A stretch of 50,435 nt of DNA from Streptomyces sp. SM11 (lineage in GTDB: Bacteria > Actinomycetota > Actinomycetes > Streptomycetales > Streptomycetaceae): NCBI RefSeq assembly GCF_002910905.1, contig NZ_NEUE01000209.1, positions 29,616 through 80,050 on the forward strand, written 5' to 3'. The translations under genes and the position numbers were made by a program. Below the pieces are notes generated by a model. The model was not told where the DNA came from. It saw nothing but the letters and a program-made list of their open reading frames with translations, and ran no database searches. Shown piece after piece: positions 16,055-23,797 of this stretch (position 1 is its first letter; each line of letters begins with the position of its first letter).

Positions 16055-16079
16055 GTTTCATGCATTGGACGCATGAAAC
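16055..16079. promoter_or_regulatory. LysR-type operator between divergent genes
   Basis: Perfect 9-bp arms gtttcatgc (16055-16063) and gcatgaaac (16071-16079) around 7 nt. It contains a T-N11-A LTTR box (T 16061, A 16073). It lies upstream of both the LysR and MFS promoters. Confidence 0.75.
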
Positions 16080-16088
16080 GTCTCCCTC

Positions 16089-16101
16089 TACTTTCGACGT
16101 A
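16089..16101 (+). promoter_or_regulatory. Leaderless promoter of the MFS gene
   Basis: tacttt (16089-16094) fits TANNNT and lies exactly 6 nt before the ATG at 16101; no Shine-Dalgarno sequence is present. Confidence 0.6.
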
Positions 16102-17411
16102 TGCCTCCCGCCAGTACCGGGGCATCCACCCTCGCAGTGGATGCCTCTGCCCCGTCGTCCCCCGTCACCACCACCGCCGCGCCCGCCGCCGCCACCCCTG
16201 TGCGCCTGGAGCCCGGCCGCCCCGGCTACCGCCGGATGAGCTTCGCCCTCTTCGCCGCCGGTGTCGCGGCCTTCGCCCTCCTCTACTCCACCCAGGCGCT
16301 GCTGCCCGCCGTCTCCGCGTCGTTCGACGCGACCGCCGGGCAGGCGAGCTGGACGGTCTCGGCGGCGACCGGGGCACTGGCCCTGTTCGTCCTGCCGCTG
16401 AGCGCGCTCTCGGAGCGGTTCGGCCGGCGGCAGATGATGACGGCGTCGCTGGCGATCGCGGTACTCGTCGGGCTGCTGGTACCCCTCGCCCCGTCGATGG
16501 GCGCGCTCATCGCGCTGCGCGCCGTCCAGGGTGCGGCGCTCGCCGGCCTTCCGGCCTCCGCGATGGCGTACCTGGCGGAGGAGGTGCGGCCCAAGGCGCT
16601 GATCGCCGCGATCGGGCTGTTCGTCGCGGGCAACAGCATCGGCGGTATGAGCGGGCGCATCCTCACCGGGTGGGTCTCCCAGGCCTGGGGCTGGCGCGCC
16701 GCGCTCGCGGCGGTCGGGCTGCTCGCGCTGGCGTGCGCCGTCGCCTTCCACTTCCTCATCCCGAGGGCCAGGAACTTCCGTCCCGGTTCGCTGAACCCGA
16801 AGGCCCTGGCGAAGACCGTCGCCACGCATCTGGCCGACCCGCTGCTGGTGCGGCTGTACGCGATCGGCGCGCTGTTCATGACGGTGTTCGGCGCGGTCTA
16901 CACGGTGATCGGCTACCGGCTGGTCGAGGAGCCGTTCAGCCTGCCGCAGGGCGTCATCGGGTCGATCTTCCTCGTCTACCTGGTCGGTACGGTCTCCTCC
17001 GCCGCCGCCGGGCGTCTGGTGGCCCGCCTCGGCCGCCGGGGCGCGCTCTATCTGGCGGTGTCCACCACGACCGCCGGGCTCCTGCTCTCGCTGGCCGACC
17101 GGCTGGCCGCCGTACTGCTGGGCCTGGTGCTGATCACCGCCGGCTTCTTCGCCGGGCACGCGGTCGCCTCGTCCTCGGTGAGCCGCACCGCGACGACGGG
17201 CCGGGCGCAGGCCTCGGCGCTCTACCAGTCGGCGTACTACCTGGGCTCCAGCGCGGGCGGGACGCTCGGCGCGGTCGCCTTCCACGCCGGAGGCTGGACG
17301 GCGACGGTGGCCCTGGGCCTGCTCGCGGTCCTCGGCGTCGTCTCGATCACCCTGTACGGGACCTGGGTGGCGCGTGCGGAGCGGCGGGCGCTCGTTCCGG
17401 CCACGCGCTGA
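16101..17411 (+). CDS. MFS transporter (drug/efflux type)
   Basis: 436-aa major facilitator with 12 hydrophobic segments after a hydrophilic, Ala/Pro/Thr-rich N-terminus of about 45 residues. Seen: YSTQALLPAVSASF at the first loop, the MFS motif A-like LSALSERFGRRQMM between TM2 and TM3, and GNSIGGMSGRILTG in the fifth helix region, typical of the YnfM/inner-membrane efflux branch. It is leaderless, and divergent from a LysR regulator with a shared operator, a layout usual for inducible efflux. Substrate unknown. Confidence 0.88.
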   Translation: MPPASTGASTLAVDASAPSSPVTTTAAPAAATPVRLEPGRPGYRRMSFALFAAGVAAFALLYSTQALLPAVSASFDATAGQASWTVSAATGALALFVLPLSALSERFGRRQMMTASLAIAVLVGLLVPLAPSMGALIALRAVQGAALAGLPASAMAYLAEEVRPKALIAAIGLFVAGNSIGGMSGRILTGWVSQAWGWRAALAAVGLLALACAVAFHFLIPRARNFRPGSLNPKALAKTVATHLADPLLVRLYAIGALFMTVFGAVYTVIGYRLVEEPFSLPQGVIGSIFLVYLVGTVSSAAAGRLVARLGRRGALYLAVSTTTAGLLLSLADRLAAVLLGLVLITAGFFAGHAVASSSVSRTATTGRAQASALYQSAYYLGSSAGGTLGAVAFHAGGWTATVALGLLAVLGVVSITLYGTWVARAERRALVPATR

Positions 17412-17492
17412 GTCGCCCGGGCGAGACGCGCGGGTTGGGGCGGCGCATGCTGCCCGGACCCGTGCCGGTCGGTCCGTCAGCGGGCCATCAGG

Positions 17493-17808
17493 GCGAAGAC
17501 CTCCCAGCAGGCCGAGCAGTTCCTGACGCGGCAGCTCAGCTGGATCCAGGACGGCAAGAAACTGACGTGCGGACCGGGTGCCGGTGCGGACCGGCCGGAA
17601 CAGCGTCGAGACCCGGACCGGGGCCGGGAAGATCTACTGGCGTGCCACTCGGTCACTCGGTCACTCGGTCACTCGGTCACCAGGTCCATGTACAACCCGC
17701 CGGCTCCGGTGGCTGCGTCAACATGCGCCCCGCCGACGCGAAGGCATACTGGAACTGCTGAAGAACGGCGACGACGTGTACGTGTACGGGCGCGAGCCCG
17801 GGACCTGA
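17493..17808 (+). pseudogene. Frameshifted gene remnant, function unknown
   Basis: Three coding-like segments lie in different frames on the plus strand: AKTSQQAEQFLTRQLSWIQ (from 17493), then GSGGCVNMRPADAKAYW (about 17700-17750), then LELLKNGDDVYVYGREPGT ending at the TGA 17806-17808. Joined, they read like the C-terminal half of one hydrophilic protein. The break near 17645-17680 coincides with an 8-bp tandem repeat, whose length is not a multiple of three. No start codon with a ribosome-binding site is evident upstream. I do not recognise the family; the cysteine-containing C-terminus could belong to a small toxin or enzyme, but that is a guess. Confidence 0.45.
17646..17680. repeat. 8-bp tandem repeat (cactcggt x4.4)
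   Basis: Four perfect copies of cactcggt plus a partial one. Gain or loss of one copy would shift the reading frame of any gene crossing it. Confidence 0.9.
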
Positions 17809-17985
17809 GCGACGCGCTCAGCGCAGGCGGGACACTTGAGGGGTGTCGGACGGATCGCGGCCGGAGCCACGGCGTCCTGCAGTCCTTGTCCTTTTTCCGC
17901 TCCGACTGTCAGTGGCCTGCGGTAGCTTCCGAACGTACCGGGTGACGGATGCCACAGCGCGGCTGCGCGCGACAGGGGTGGAGCG

Positions 17986-19014
17986 ATGAGCGATCTGACC
18001 ACGACGACGGCCTCAGGTGCGGCGGCGGGCGCCGAAGGTGCTGATGCCGCCGGGATCGACAGCCGCCTGGAAGGGCACCGGACCGAGCTGACGGGGTACT
18101 GCTACCGGATGCTCGGATCCGCCTTCGAGGCCGAGGACGCGGTGCAGGACACCCTGGTCCGGGCCTGGCGCAACTTCGACAAGTTCGAGGGCCGTTCCTC
18201 GCTGCGTTCCTGGCTGTACCGGATCGCCACCAACGTCTGCCTGGACATGCTGAGCGCGGGCAACAAGCGGGCCCGCCCGGTCGATCTGACGGGCCCGACC
18301 CCGCTCGCCCAGGCCGCGCTGAGCCCCCGCCCGGAGAACGTCTGGCTGGAGCCGATGCCCGACGGCCGGATCCTGCCCTCCGTCCAGGACCCGGCGGAGG
18401 CTGCCGTGGCGCGCGAGTCGGTGCGCCTGGCGTTCGTCGCCGCCCTCCAGCACCTGCCGCCCAAGCAGCGCGCCGTGCTGATCCTGCGCGAGGTCCTCGC
18501 CTGGAGGGCCGCGGAGGTCGCCGAGCTGCTGGAGACCTCCGTCGCCTCGGTCAACAGCGCCCTGCAGCGGGCCCGCGCCACGCTGACCGAGACGGAGTGC
18601 CGGCCGGGCGATGCGGCGGACCCGCTCGACGAGGAGCAGCAGAAGCTCCTGGAGCGCTATGTGAAGGCGTTCGAGGGGTATGACATGACCGCTCTGACCT
18701 CGCTGCTCCACGAGGACGCGGTGATGACGATGCCGCCGTTCGACCTGTGGCTGCGGGGCACCGGGGACATCACCGGCTTCATGACCTCCATCGGCGCGGC
18801 CTGCGCGGGCTCCAGGCTGGTGCCCGTCTCGGCAAACGGCTCCCCCGCGTTCGCGCACTACAAGCCCGCCGAGGACGGGGACGGGTTCGCGCCGTGGGCG
18901 GTCCAGGTCATCGACGTACGGGACGGGGCGATCACCGGGATGAACTGCTTCCTGGACGTCCCGCGCTGGTTCCCGCTGTTCGGCCTGCCGGACCGGTTGC
19001 CGGCCGACGCGTAG
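17986..19014 (+). CDS. ECF sigma factor with SnoaL-like C-terminal domain (SigG-like)
   Basis: 342 aa. Sigma region 2 lies at about 30-100 (YCYRMLGSAFEAEDAVQDTL, FEGRSSLRSWLYRIATNVCL) and region 4 at about 145-205 (HLPPKQRAVLILREVLAW, SVASVNSALQRARATL). A SnoaL/NTF2-like domain follows at about 215-335 (YVKAFEGYDMTALTSLLHED, GAITGMNCFLDVPRWFPLFG). This matches the TIGR02960-type sigma factors related to mycobacterial SigG, whose C-terminal domain is thought to regulate activity in place of an anti-sigma factor. ggtgga precedes the ATG by 3-4 nt. No anti-sigma gene is adjacent; the convergent STAS gene is unlikely to be a partner on sequence grounds alone. Confidence 0.9.
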   Translation: MSDLTTTTASGAAAGAEGADAAGIDSRLEGHRTELTGYCYRMLGSAFEAEDAVQDTLVRAWRNFDKFEGRSSLRSWLYRIATNVCLDMLSAGNKRARPVDLTGPTPLAQAALSPRPENVWLEPMPDGRILPSVQDPAEAAVARESVRLAFVAALQHLPPKQRAVLILREVLAWRAAEVAELLETSVASVNSALQRARATLTETECRPGDAADPLDEEQQKLLERYVKAFEGYDMTALTSLLHEDAVMTMPPFDLWLRGTGDITGFMTSIGAACAGSRLVPVSANGSPAFAHYKPAEDGDGFAPWAVQVIDVRDGAITGMNCFLDVPRWFPLFGLPDRLPADA

Positions 19015-19077
19015 GAGCCGTCGGCCGGACGCGGAGGGCTTCGTACCCCCGGCGCCCGGCCGGTGACCGTACGGACG

Positions 19078-19470
19078 TCAGCGCGGGCCCGGCACCCGTT
19101 CCTCCGGGCCCTCCTCCAGGGCCACCACGTCGGCCAGCCCCACCAGGTCCAGCAGCGCCCTGAGTTCGGTGGGTACGCGGCACAGCCGCAGGGTGCGTCC
19201 GGACCGGCGGGCGACGAGCCCCAGCCGGGCCACCGCTTCGACGAGGGTCAGATCCGGCCGGATCACTCCGCCCACGTCACAGTCCACCGCCGCGCCCGGG
19301 GCGAGGGCGGCTCCACGGGGACCGGCCAGAGCACGCTCCAGCTCGGCGCACAGGTCGGGTACGACGGCACGGCTGACTCGGCCGGTCACCGTCAGGGCGA
19401 TCGAATTTTCGGCATCCACACCAGGCAGACCGGAGCGGCGGGCGAAATTCATCGGCCTCCGCGCATTCAT
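19078..19470 (-). CDS. STAS domain protein (anti-sigma factor antagonist-like)
   Basis: 130-aa protein with one STAS fold: a beta strand (SIALTVTGRVS), a conserved-site region (VDCDVGGVIRPDLTLVEAVARLG) and a C-terminal LRLCRVPTELRALLDLVGLAD. The usual phospho-acceptor DxSG/DLSG motif is not clear: the site reads VIRPDLTL, where Thr could substitute. Two starts, ATG 19470 and ATG 19452, each have their own ggagg 3 nt upstream, created by an 18-bp tandem duplication. It is convergent with the sigma factor and divergent from the subtilase. Role as partner-switch protein is inferred. Confidence 0.7.
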   Translation of the reverse strand: MNARRPMNFARRSGLPGVDAENSIALTVTGRVSRAVVPDLCAELERALAGPRGAALAPGAAVDCDVGGVIRPDLTLVEAVARLGLVARRSGRTLRLCRVPTELRALLDLVGLADVVALEEGPEERVPGPR

Positions 19471-19480
19471 CGTCCTCCGC
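19445..19480 (-). repeat. 18-bp tandem duplication creating two RBS-ATG units
   Basis: Segments 19445-19462 and 19463-19480 match at 15 of 18 positions. Each carries gcggagg, 3 nt and atgaat on the minus strand, in the same reading frame. Confidence 0.8.
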
Positions 19481-19654
19481 GCGGAACCCGTGGCGGAGGG
19501 GCCGTTTTGCGTCAACTCCGGACCCACCGTGCCCCTTCTGCGAACCAAGTCCCCCAGCATTCCCTCTAGTTCGGTGCACCGACGGCCGCAGCCGTCATCC
19601 TGCGTCTCTGCGGACCGGCGGGTTGAGTAACCAACGAGTTCTCCAGGGGGAGAG

Positions 19655-22600
19655 TTGCGCAGACACGTGAGAAACGCGTGCATACCGGCGGTCGCCGCGG
19701 CCGTGGCCGTGGCACTGGCGGCGGGCATGACCCAGTCCGCCGTCGCCCAGCCGGACCCGAAGGGGCCCTCCGACACCCGGGCCCAGCACCGGGACCGGGA
19801 GTTACGCCGGCTGACCCTCGTCACCGGCGACCGGGTCACCGTCGACGTCCAGGGCACGCCGGTCGCCTTCCGACCCGCGAAGGGCCGGGAGAACATCCCG
19901 GTCCAGCGGATGAGCAGCAAGGGGCACACCCTCGTCGTCCCGGCCGACGCCCACCGGCTGATCGCCTCCGGCACCCTCGACCGGCGGCTGTTCGACGTCA
20001 CCGAGCTGAGCCGCCCGGAGAACCTCCGGGCCCAGCGGGACGGTCTGAAACTGATCGTCGGCTACCGGGGCAAGCAGGCCGCCACCGCGAAGGCGCAGGT
20101 CCGCGACGCGGGCTCCACCGAGGTCGGCCGGAGCCTCACCTCGCTGAACGCCGAGTCGGTGACCACCCCGAACGCCGACGCGCCGGCCATCTGGAAGGCG
20201 CTCACCGACCGGGGCGCGGACGGTGAGCGGGTCACCACCGCGGCCGGCATCGACCGGGTCTGGCTGGACGGGGTGCGCCGGGCGAGCCTCGACAGGAGCG
20301 TCGCGCAGACCGGCGCCCCGGCGGCCTGGAAGGCCGGGTTCACCGGGAAGGGAGTCAAGATCGCGGTCCTGGACACCGGGACGGACGCCACCCACCCCGA
20401 CCTCAAGGGCCAGGTCCTCGCGGAGAAGAACTTCAGCGCCTCCGCCGACACCGAGGACCGGGTCGGCCACGGCACGCACGTCGCGTCGATCGCGGCGGGC
20501 ACCGGCGCGAAGTCGGGCGGGAAGTTCAAGGGCGTGGCCCCGGACGCCAAGCTGCTCTCGGGCAAGGTGCTCGACGACGACGGCTACGGCGAGGACTCCG
20601 GCATCCTGGCCGGAATGGAGTGGGCGGTCGCCCAGGGCGCCGACATCGTCAATCTGAGCCTCGGCGGGACCGACACCCCGGAGGTGGACCCGCTGGAGGC
20701 GGCGGTCGACAAGCTGTCTGCCGAGAAGGGCGTCCTGTTCGCCATCGCCGCGGGCAACGAGGGCGACGGCGCGGGCACGGTCGGTTCGCCCGGCAGCGCG
20801 AACGCCGCGCTGACCGTGGGCGCGGTCGACGACCAGGACCGGCTGGCGGACTTCTCCAGCCGCGGCCCGCGGATCGGGGACGGGGCGGTCAAGCCCGATG
20901 TCACGGCCCCCGGTGTGGACACCACGGCGGCCATCCCGGCCGGTTCGCTGATCGCGCGGGAGGTGGGCGAGAACCCCGCCGGCTACGCGACGATCTCGGG
21001 CACGTCGATGGCCACCCCGCATGTCGCGGGCGCGGCCGCTCTGCTCAAGCAGCAGCACCCCGACTGGGCGTACACCGAGTTGAAGGGCGCGCTGACCGCG
21101 TCCACGAAGCCCGGCGCGTACAACCCGTTCCAGCAGGGCTCCGGCCGGATCGCGGTGGACCGTGCCATCGCCCAGACCGTCGTCGCCGACCCGGTCTCGG
21201 TGAGCTTCGGGGTGCAGCAGTGGCCGCACACCGACGACAAGCCGGCCACCGAGAAGGTCACGTACCGCAACCTCGGCACGGGCGACGTCACCCTCGATCT
21301 GAAGGTGACGGGCACCGGCCCGCGGGGCAAGCCCGCTCCGGCCGGCTTCTTCACGCTCGGCGCGGACCGGGTCACCGTTCCCGCGGGCGGCACGGCGGAG
21401 GTGACGCTGACCGCCGACACCCGGCTCGGCGGCGCCGCCGACGGCACGTACTCCGCGTATCTGGTGGCCACCGGCGGCGGGCAGACCGTGCGCACGGCCG
21501 CCGCGGTCGAGCGTGAGGTGGAGAGCTACGACCTCACCGTCAGGCACCTCGGGCGGGACGGCCGTCCGGCCGCCTACGCGGACAGCACGCTCTTCCGCTT
21601 CGACGCGGGGGCGGGCAACCCGTTCCTGAGCCCGCGGGTCGTCGACGGCATCGCGAAGATCCGGGTCCCCAAGGGCACGTACGTGGTCAACTCCACGGTG
21701 TACAACGACCCGGACGACGTCACCAAGGGCACCGACTGGATCGCGCAGCCCAAGGTCGCGGTCACCAAGAGCACCTCGCTGACGTTCGACGCCCGCAAGG
21801 CGAAGCCGGTGAAGGTCACTCTGCCGGACGCGAAGGCGAAGGGTGAGCTGTTCTCCCCGGACTACACGGTGGAGGCGGCGAACAACGCGGTCTCCTTCGG
21901 CTGGCTGATGGATTCGCCGGCCGGCATCCGTACGCTCCACGTCGGCCCGAAGATCACCGACGGTTCGCTCGCCCAGCACTGGTCGGGCACCTGGAGCAAG
22001 GGCACGTCGACCGAGTACGACATCGCGGTCGGCGGTACGGTCAAGCAGCTCGCCACCGGCTTCAACCGGAAGTTCACCAGGGCGCAGCTGGCCAAGGTGA
22101 AGATCGCCATGGGCTCGGCCGCACCGAGGAAGAAGGGCACGATCACCGCCTTCCCCTACCTGCCCACGCAGGGAGGGGGCTGGGCCACCTCGATCGCGCA
22201 GAAGCTGCCCGGCACCCGCACGCTGTACCTCTCCACCGCGGACAAGGTGGCCTGGGGCTTCGGCTTCGAACAGCAGGGCTCGGCCGACGCGGACGGCTGG
22301 CCGACGTACGAGGCCGACTACCAGGTCGGCAAGGAGGCGACGTACAAGGCGGGCAAGACGTACACGAAGTCCGTGAACACCGCGGTGTTCGGGCCGCTGG
22401 TCGACAAGGACTACGGCGTCGTCCGTGAGGGCAACGAGATCACCGGCTCCCTCCCGCTGCTGGCCGACGGTCGGGGCAACGCGGGCGGGGTCGTGTTCAC
22501 CTCGGCCAAGACCGTCCTTTACCGCAACGGCAAGAAGCTCGGCCAGAACGCCGACCCGGTGACCGGCTCCGAGTCCTTCCGGGTCCCGGCAGGCGCGGCC

Positions 22601-23011
22601 GACTACAGGCTGACGACCACGGTCAAGCACAGCGCGAAGGTCAGTCCGCTCTCCACCCGGGTGGACGCGGCGTGGACGTTCCGCTCCAAGAAGACCGCGT
22701 TCACGATGCTGCCCGTCTCCACCGTCCGGTTCACCCCGGCCGTGGGCGTCGACGGCCGGGTCAAGGCGGGCAGGACCGTCTCCGTGCCGGTGAAGGTGCA
22801 CGGCGCGGCCGCGGGCAGGAACCTGAAGTCACTGAAGACGTACGTCAGTTACAACGGCGGCAAGACCTGGAAGAAGGTCACTGCCAAGAAGGGGAAGATC
22901 ACCTTCAGGAACCCGGCGAAGGGCAAGGCGATCTCGTTCGCCGCCAGGGTCACCGACAAGAAGGGCAACACCTCTTCGGTGAGGATCTACAGCGCGTACC
23001 TGGGCAAGTGA
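19655..23011 (+). CDS. Large secreted subtilisin-like serine protease (S8)
   Basis: 1118-aa secreted protease. The signal peptide ends near AVA-QP (about 30). A propeptide-like region follows to about 205, then the S8 catalytic domain: Asp 240 (VLDTGTD), His 272 (GHGTHVAS), oxyanion Asn (AAGNEGD) and Ser 451 (GTSMATPHVAG). A Lys- and Thr-rich C-terminal region of about 600 residues is made of beta-sandwich-like repeats; the last carries TYVSYNGGKTWKKVT. The TTG start follows agggggaga. Codon 50 is TTA (19802-19804), the rare leucine codon read by the bldA tRNA, so expression may be tied to development. It is close to the Streptomyces 1,100-residue subtilase family (SAM-P45-like). Confidence 0.93.
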   Translation: MRRHVRNACIPAVAAAVAVALAAGMTQSAVAQPDPKGPSDTRAQHRDRELRRLTLVTGDRVTVDVQGTPVAFRPAKGRENIPVQRMSSKGHTLVVPADAHRLIASGTLDRRLFDVTELSRPENLRAQRDGLKLIVGYRGKQAATAKAQVRDAGSTEVGRSLTSLNAESVTTPNADAPAIWKALTDRGADGERVTTAAGIDRVWLDGVRRASLDRSVAQTGAPAAWKAGFTGKGVKIAVLDTGTDATHPDLKGQVLAEKNFSASADTEDRVGHGTHVASIAAGTGAKSGGKFKGVAPDAKLLSGKVLDDDGYGEDSGILAGMEWAVAQGADIVNLSLGGTDTPEVDPLEAAVDKLSAEKGVLFAIAAGNEGDGAGTVGSPGSANAALTVGAVDDQDRLADFSSRGPRIGDGAVKPDVTAPGVDTTAAIPAGSLIAREVGENPAGYATISGTSMATPHVAGAAALLKQQHPDWAYTELKGALTASTKPGAYNPFQQGSGRIAVDRAIAQTVVADPVSVSFGVQQWPHTDDKPATEKVTYRNLGTGDVTLDLKVTGTGPRGKPAPAGFFTLGADRVTVPAGGTAEVTLTADTRLGGAADGTYSAYLVATGGGQTVRTAAAVEREVESYDLTVRHLGRDGRPAAYADSTLFRFDAGAGNPFLSPRVVDGIAKIRVPKGTYVVNSTVYNDPDDVTKGTDWIAQPKVAVTKSTSLTFDARKAKPVKVTLPDAKAKGELFSPDYTVEAANNAVSFGWLMDSPAGIRTLHVGPKITDGSLAQHWSGTWSKGTSTEYDIAVGGTVKQLATGFNRKFTRAQLAKVKIAMGSAAPRKKGTITAFPYLPTQGGGWATSIAQKLPGTRTLYLSTADKVAWGFGFEQQGSADADGWPTYEADYQVGKEATYKAGKTYTKSVNTAVFGPLVDKDYGVVREGNEITGSLPLLADGRGNAGGVVFTSAKTVLYRNGKKLGQNADPVTGSESFRVPAGAADYRLTTTVKHSAKVSPLSTRVDAAWTFRSKKTAFTMLPVSTVRFTPAVGVDGRVKAGRTVSVPVKVHGAAAGRNLKSLKTYVSYNGGKTWKKVTAKKGKITFRNPAKGKAISFAARVTDKKGNTSSVRIYSAYLGK

Positions 23012-23065
23012 TCGGGCACGACGGGTAGTTCACCCCCGCGGGTGGTCCACCCCCCGCACGACGGC

Positions 23066-23100
23066 GGCCCGCCGCACGGATCCTCTCCGTGCGGCGGGCC
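23066..23100. terminator. Strong terminator after the subtilase gene
   Basis: Perfect 15-bp stem (23066-23080 with 23086-23100; ggcccgccgcacgga and complement), 5-nt loop, between convergent genes. Confidence 0.88.
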
Positions 23101-23109
23101 GTCCGGGTG

Positions 23110-23700
23110 TCAGCTGATGGGGAAGACGCTGGTGTCGATGACCAGCCCGAACGGCTCGGGAAGGGTCAGCTTCCGCCCGTACTCGACGGTCTCCAGCACC
23201 CGGTACGTACCGCCCTCCGGCTCCCCGTACAGCGTCGCGGTCGGGCGGCCGGAGTGCCAGGGGTCGAGGAGCAGGAACAGCTCTACTCCGGCCTTGGCGT
23301 AGCCGTTCACCTTGCTGACGCGGTCGTGGTTGGCGTTGGCGCGGGAGGTGATCTCCACGACGAGCCGGGCCTCGTCGGCGGGCACCTGGTGGCCAGGGCC
23401 GGAGAGAACCTCGCGGGGCACGACGACGAGGTCAGGGATGTAGAGCCCGCCCCGGCCCGGCAGCGAGACACCGAGGGTCTGATAGATCCCCCAGTCCCCC
23501 GGAATGACGGTGTAGAGGCTGCGCTGAAGCAGCTCCGCAGTGACGTTGTGGTCCGTGGACGGCGGCGGCGACACGGTGACGATCTCCTCGATGATCTCCA
23601 CCTTGCAGCCCTCGGGTGCGTCCGTCTCCTCCCAGATCCGGACGAGGTCGTCCCAGTCCTGGCCGGGGCCCGGCACGGGTTCGACGGTGAGTGCGCTCAT
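23110..23700 (-). CDS. Uma2 family (DUF820) restriction endonuclease-fold protein
   Basis: 196 aa. The DUF820/Uma2 pattern is clear: EIIEEIVTVSPPPSTDHNVT (N-terminal box), YIPDLVVVPRE with the catalytic-type Asp, LVVEITSRANANHDRVSK with the Glu-x-Ser box, and NGYAKAGVELFLLLDP. These residues form the PD-(D/E)XK-like active site of the family. Such genes are numerous in Streptomyces and cyanobacteria; role unknown. It stands alone, convergent with the subtilase. Confidence 0.88.
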   Translation of the reverse strand: MSALTVEPVPGPGQDWDDLVRIWEETDAPEGCKVEIIEEIVTVSPPPSTDHNVTAELLQRSLYTVIPGDWGIYQTLGVSLPGRGGLYIPDLVVVPREVLSGPGHQVPADEARLVVEITSRANANHDRVSKVNGYAKAGVELFLLLDPWHSGRPTATLYGEPEGGTYRVLETVEYGRKLTLPEPFGLVIDTSVFPIS

Positions 23701-23797
23701 GGCGGTCTCCTCTATCGGTACGTCACCAAGTCCAGCATGCCGAACGGGACCGGCGGCAGTCCACCGATCCCGTTCACCCGTACGAGGAAACCGCAGG

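Noticed and set aside
17646..17680. Tandem repeats as a CRISPR array
   Set aside because: An 8-bp unit in direct tandem without spacers is a simple repeat.
19006..19014. gacgcgtag resembling half of the nucleoside operator
   Set aside because: It is the last codons and stop of the sigma factor gene, not palindromic and not at a promoter.
17986..19470. Sigma factor and convergent STAS gene as a partner-switch pair
   Set aside because: The SigG-like factor has its own C-terminal regulatory domain and no anti-sigma kinase is nearby; convergence alone is not enough.
19802..22801. 999-aa open frame on the minus strand under the subtilase gene
   Set aside because: The plus-strand subtilase has a signal peptide and catalytic triad; the minus frame is a high-GC shadow with Arg/Gly/Val-rich, low-complexity sequence and no family motif.
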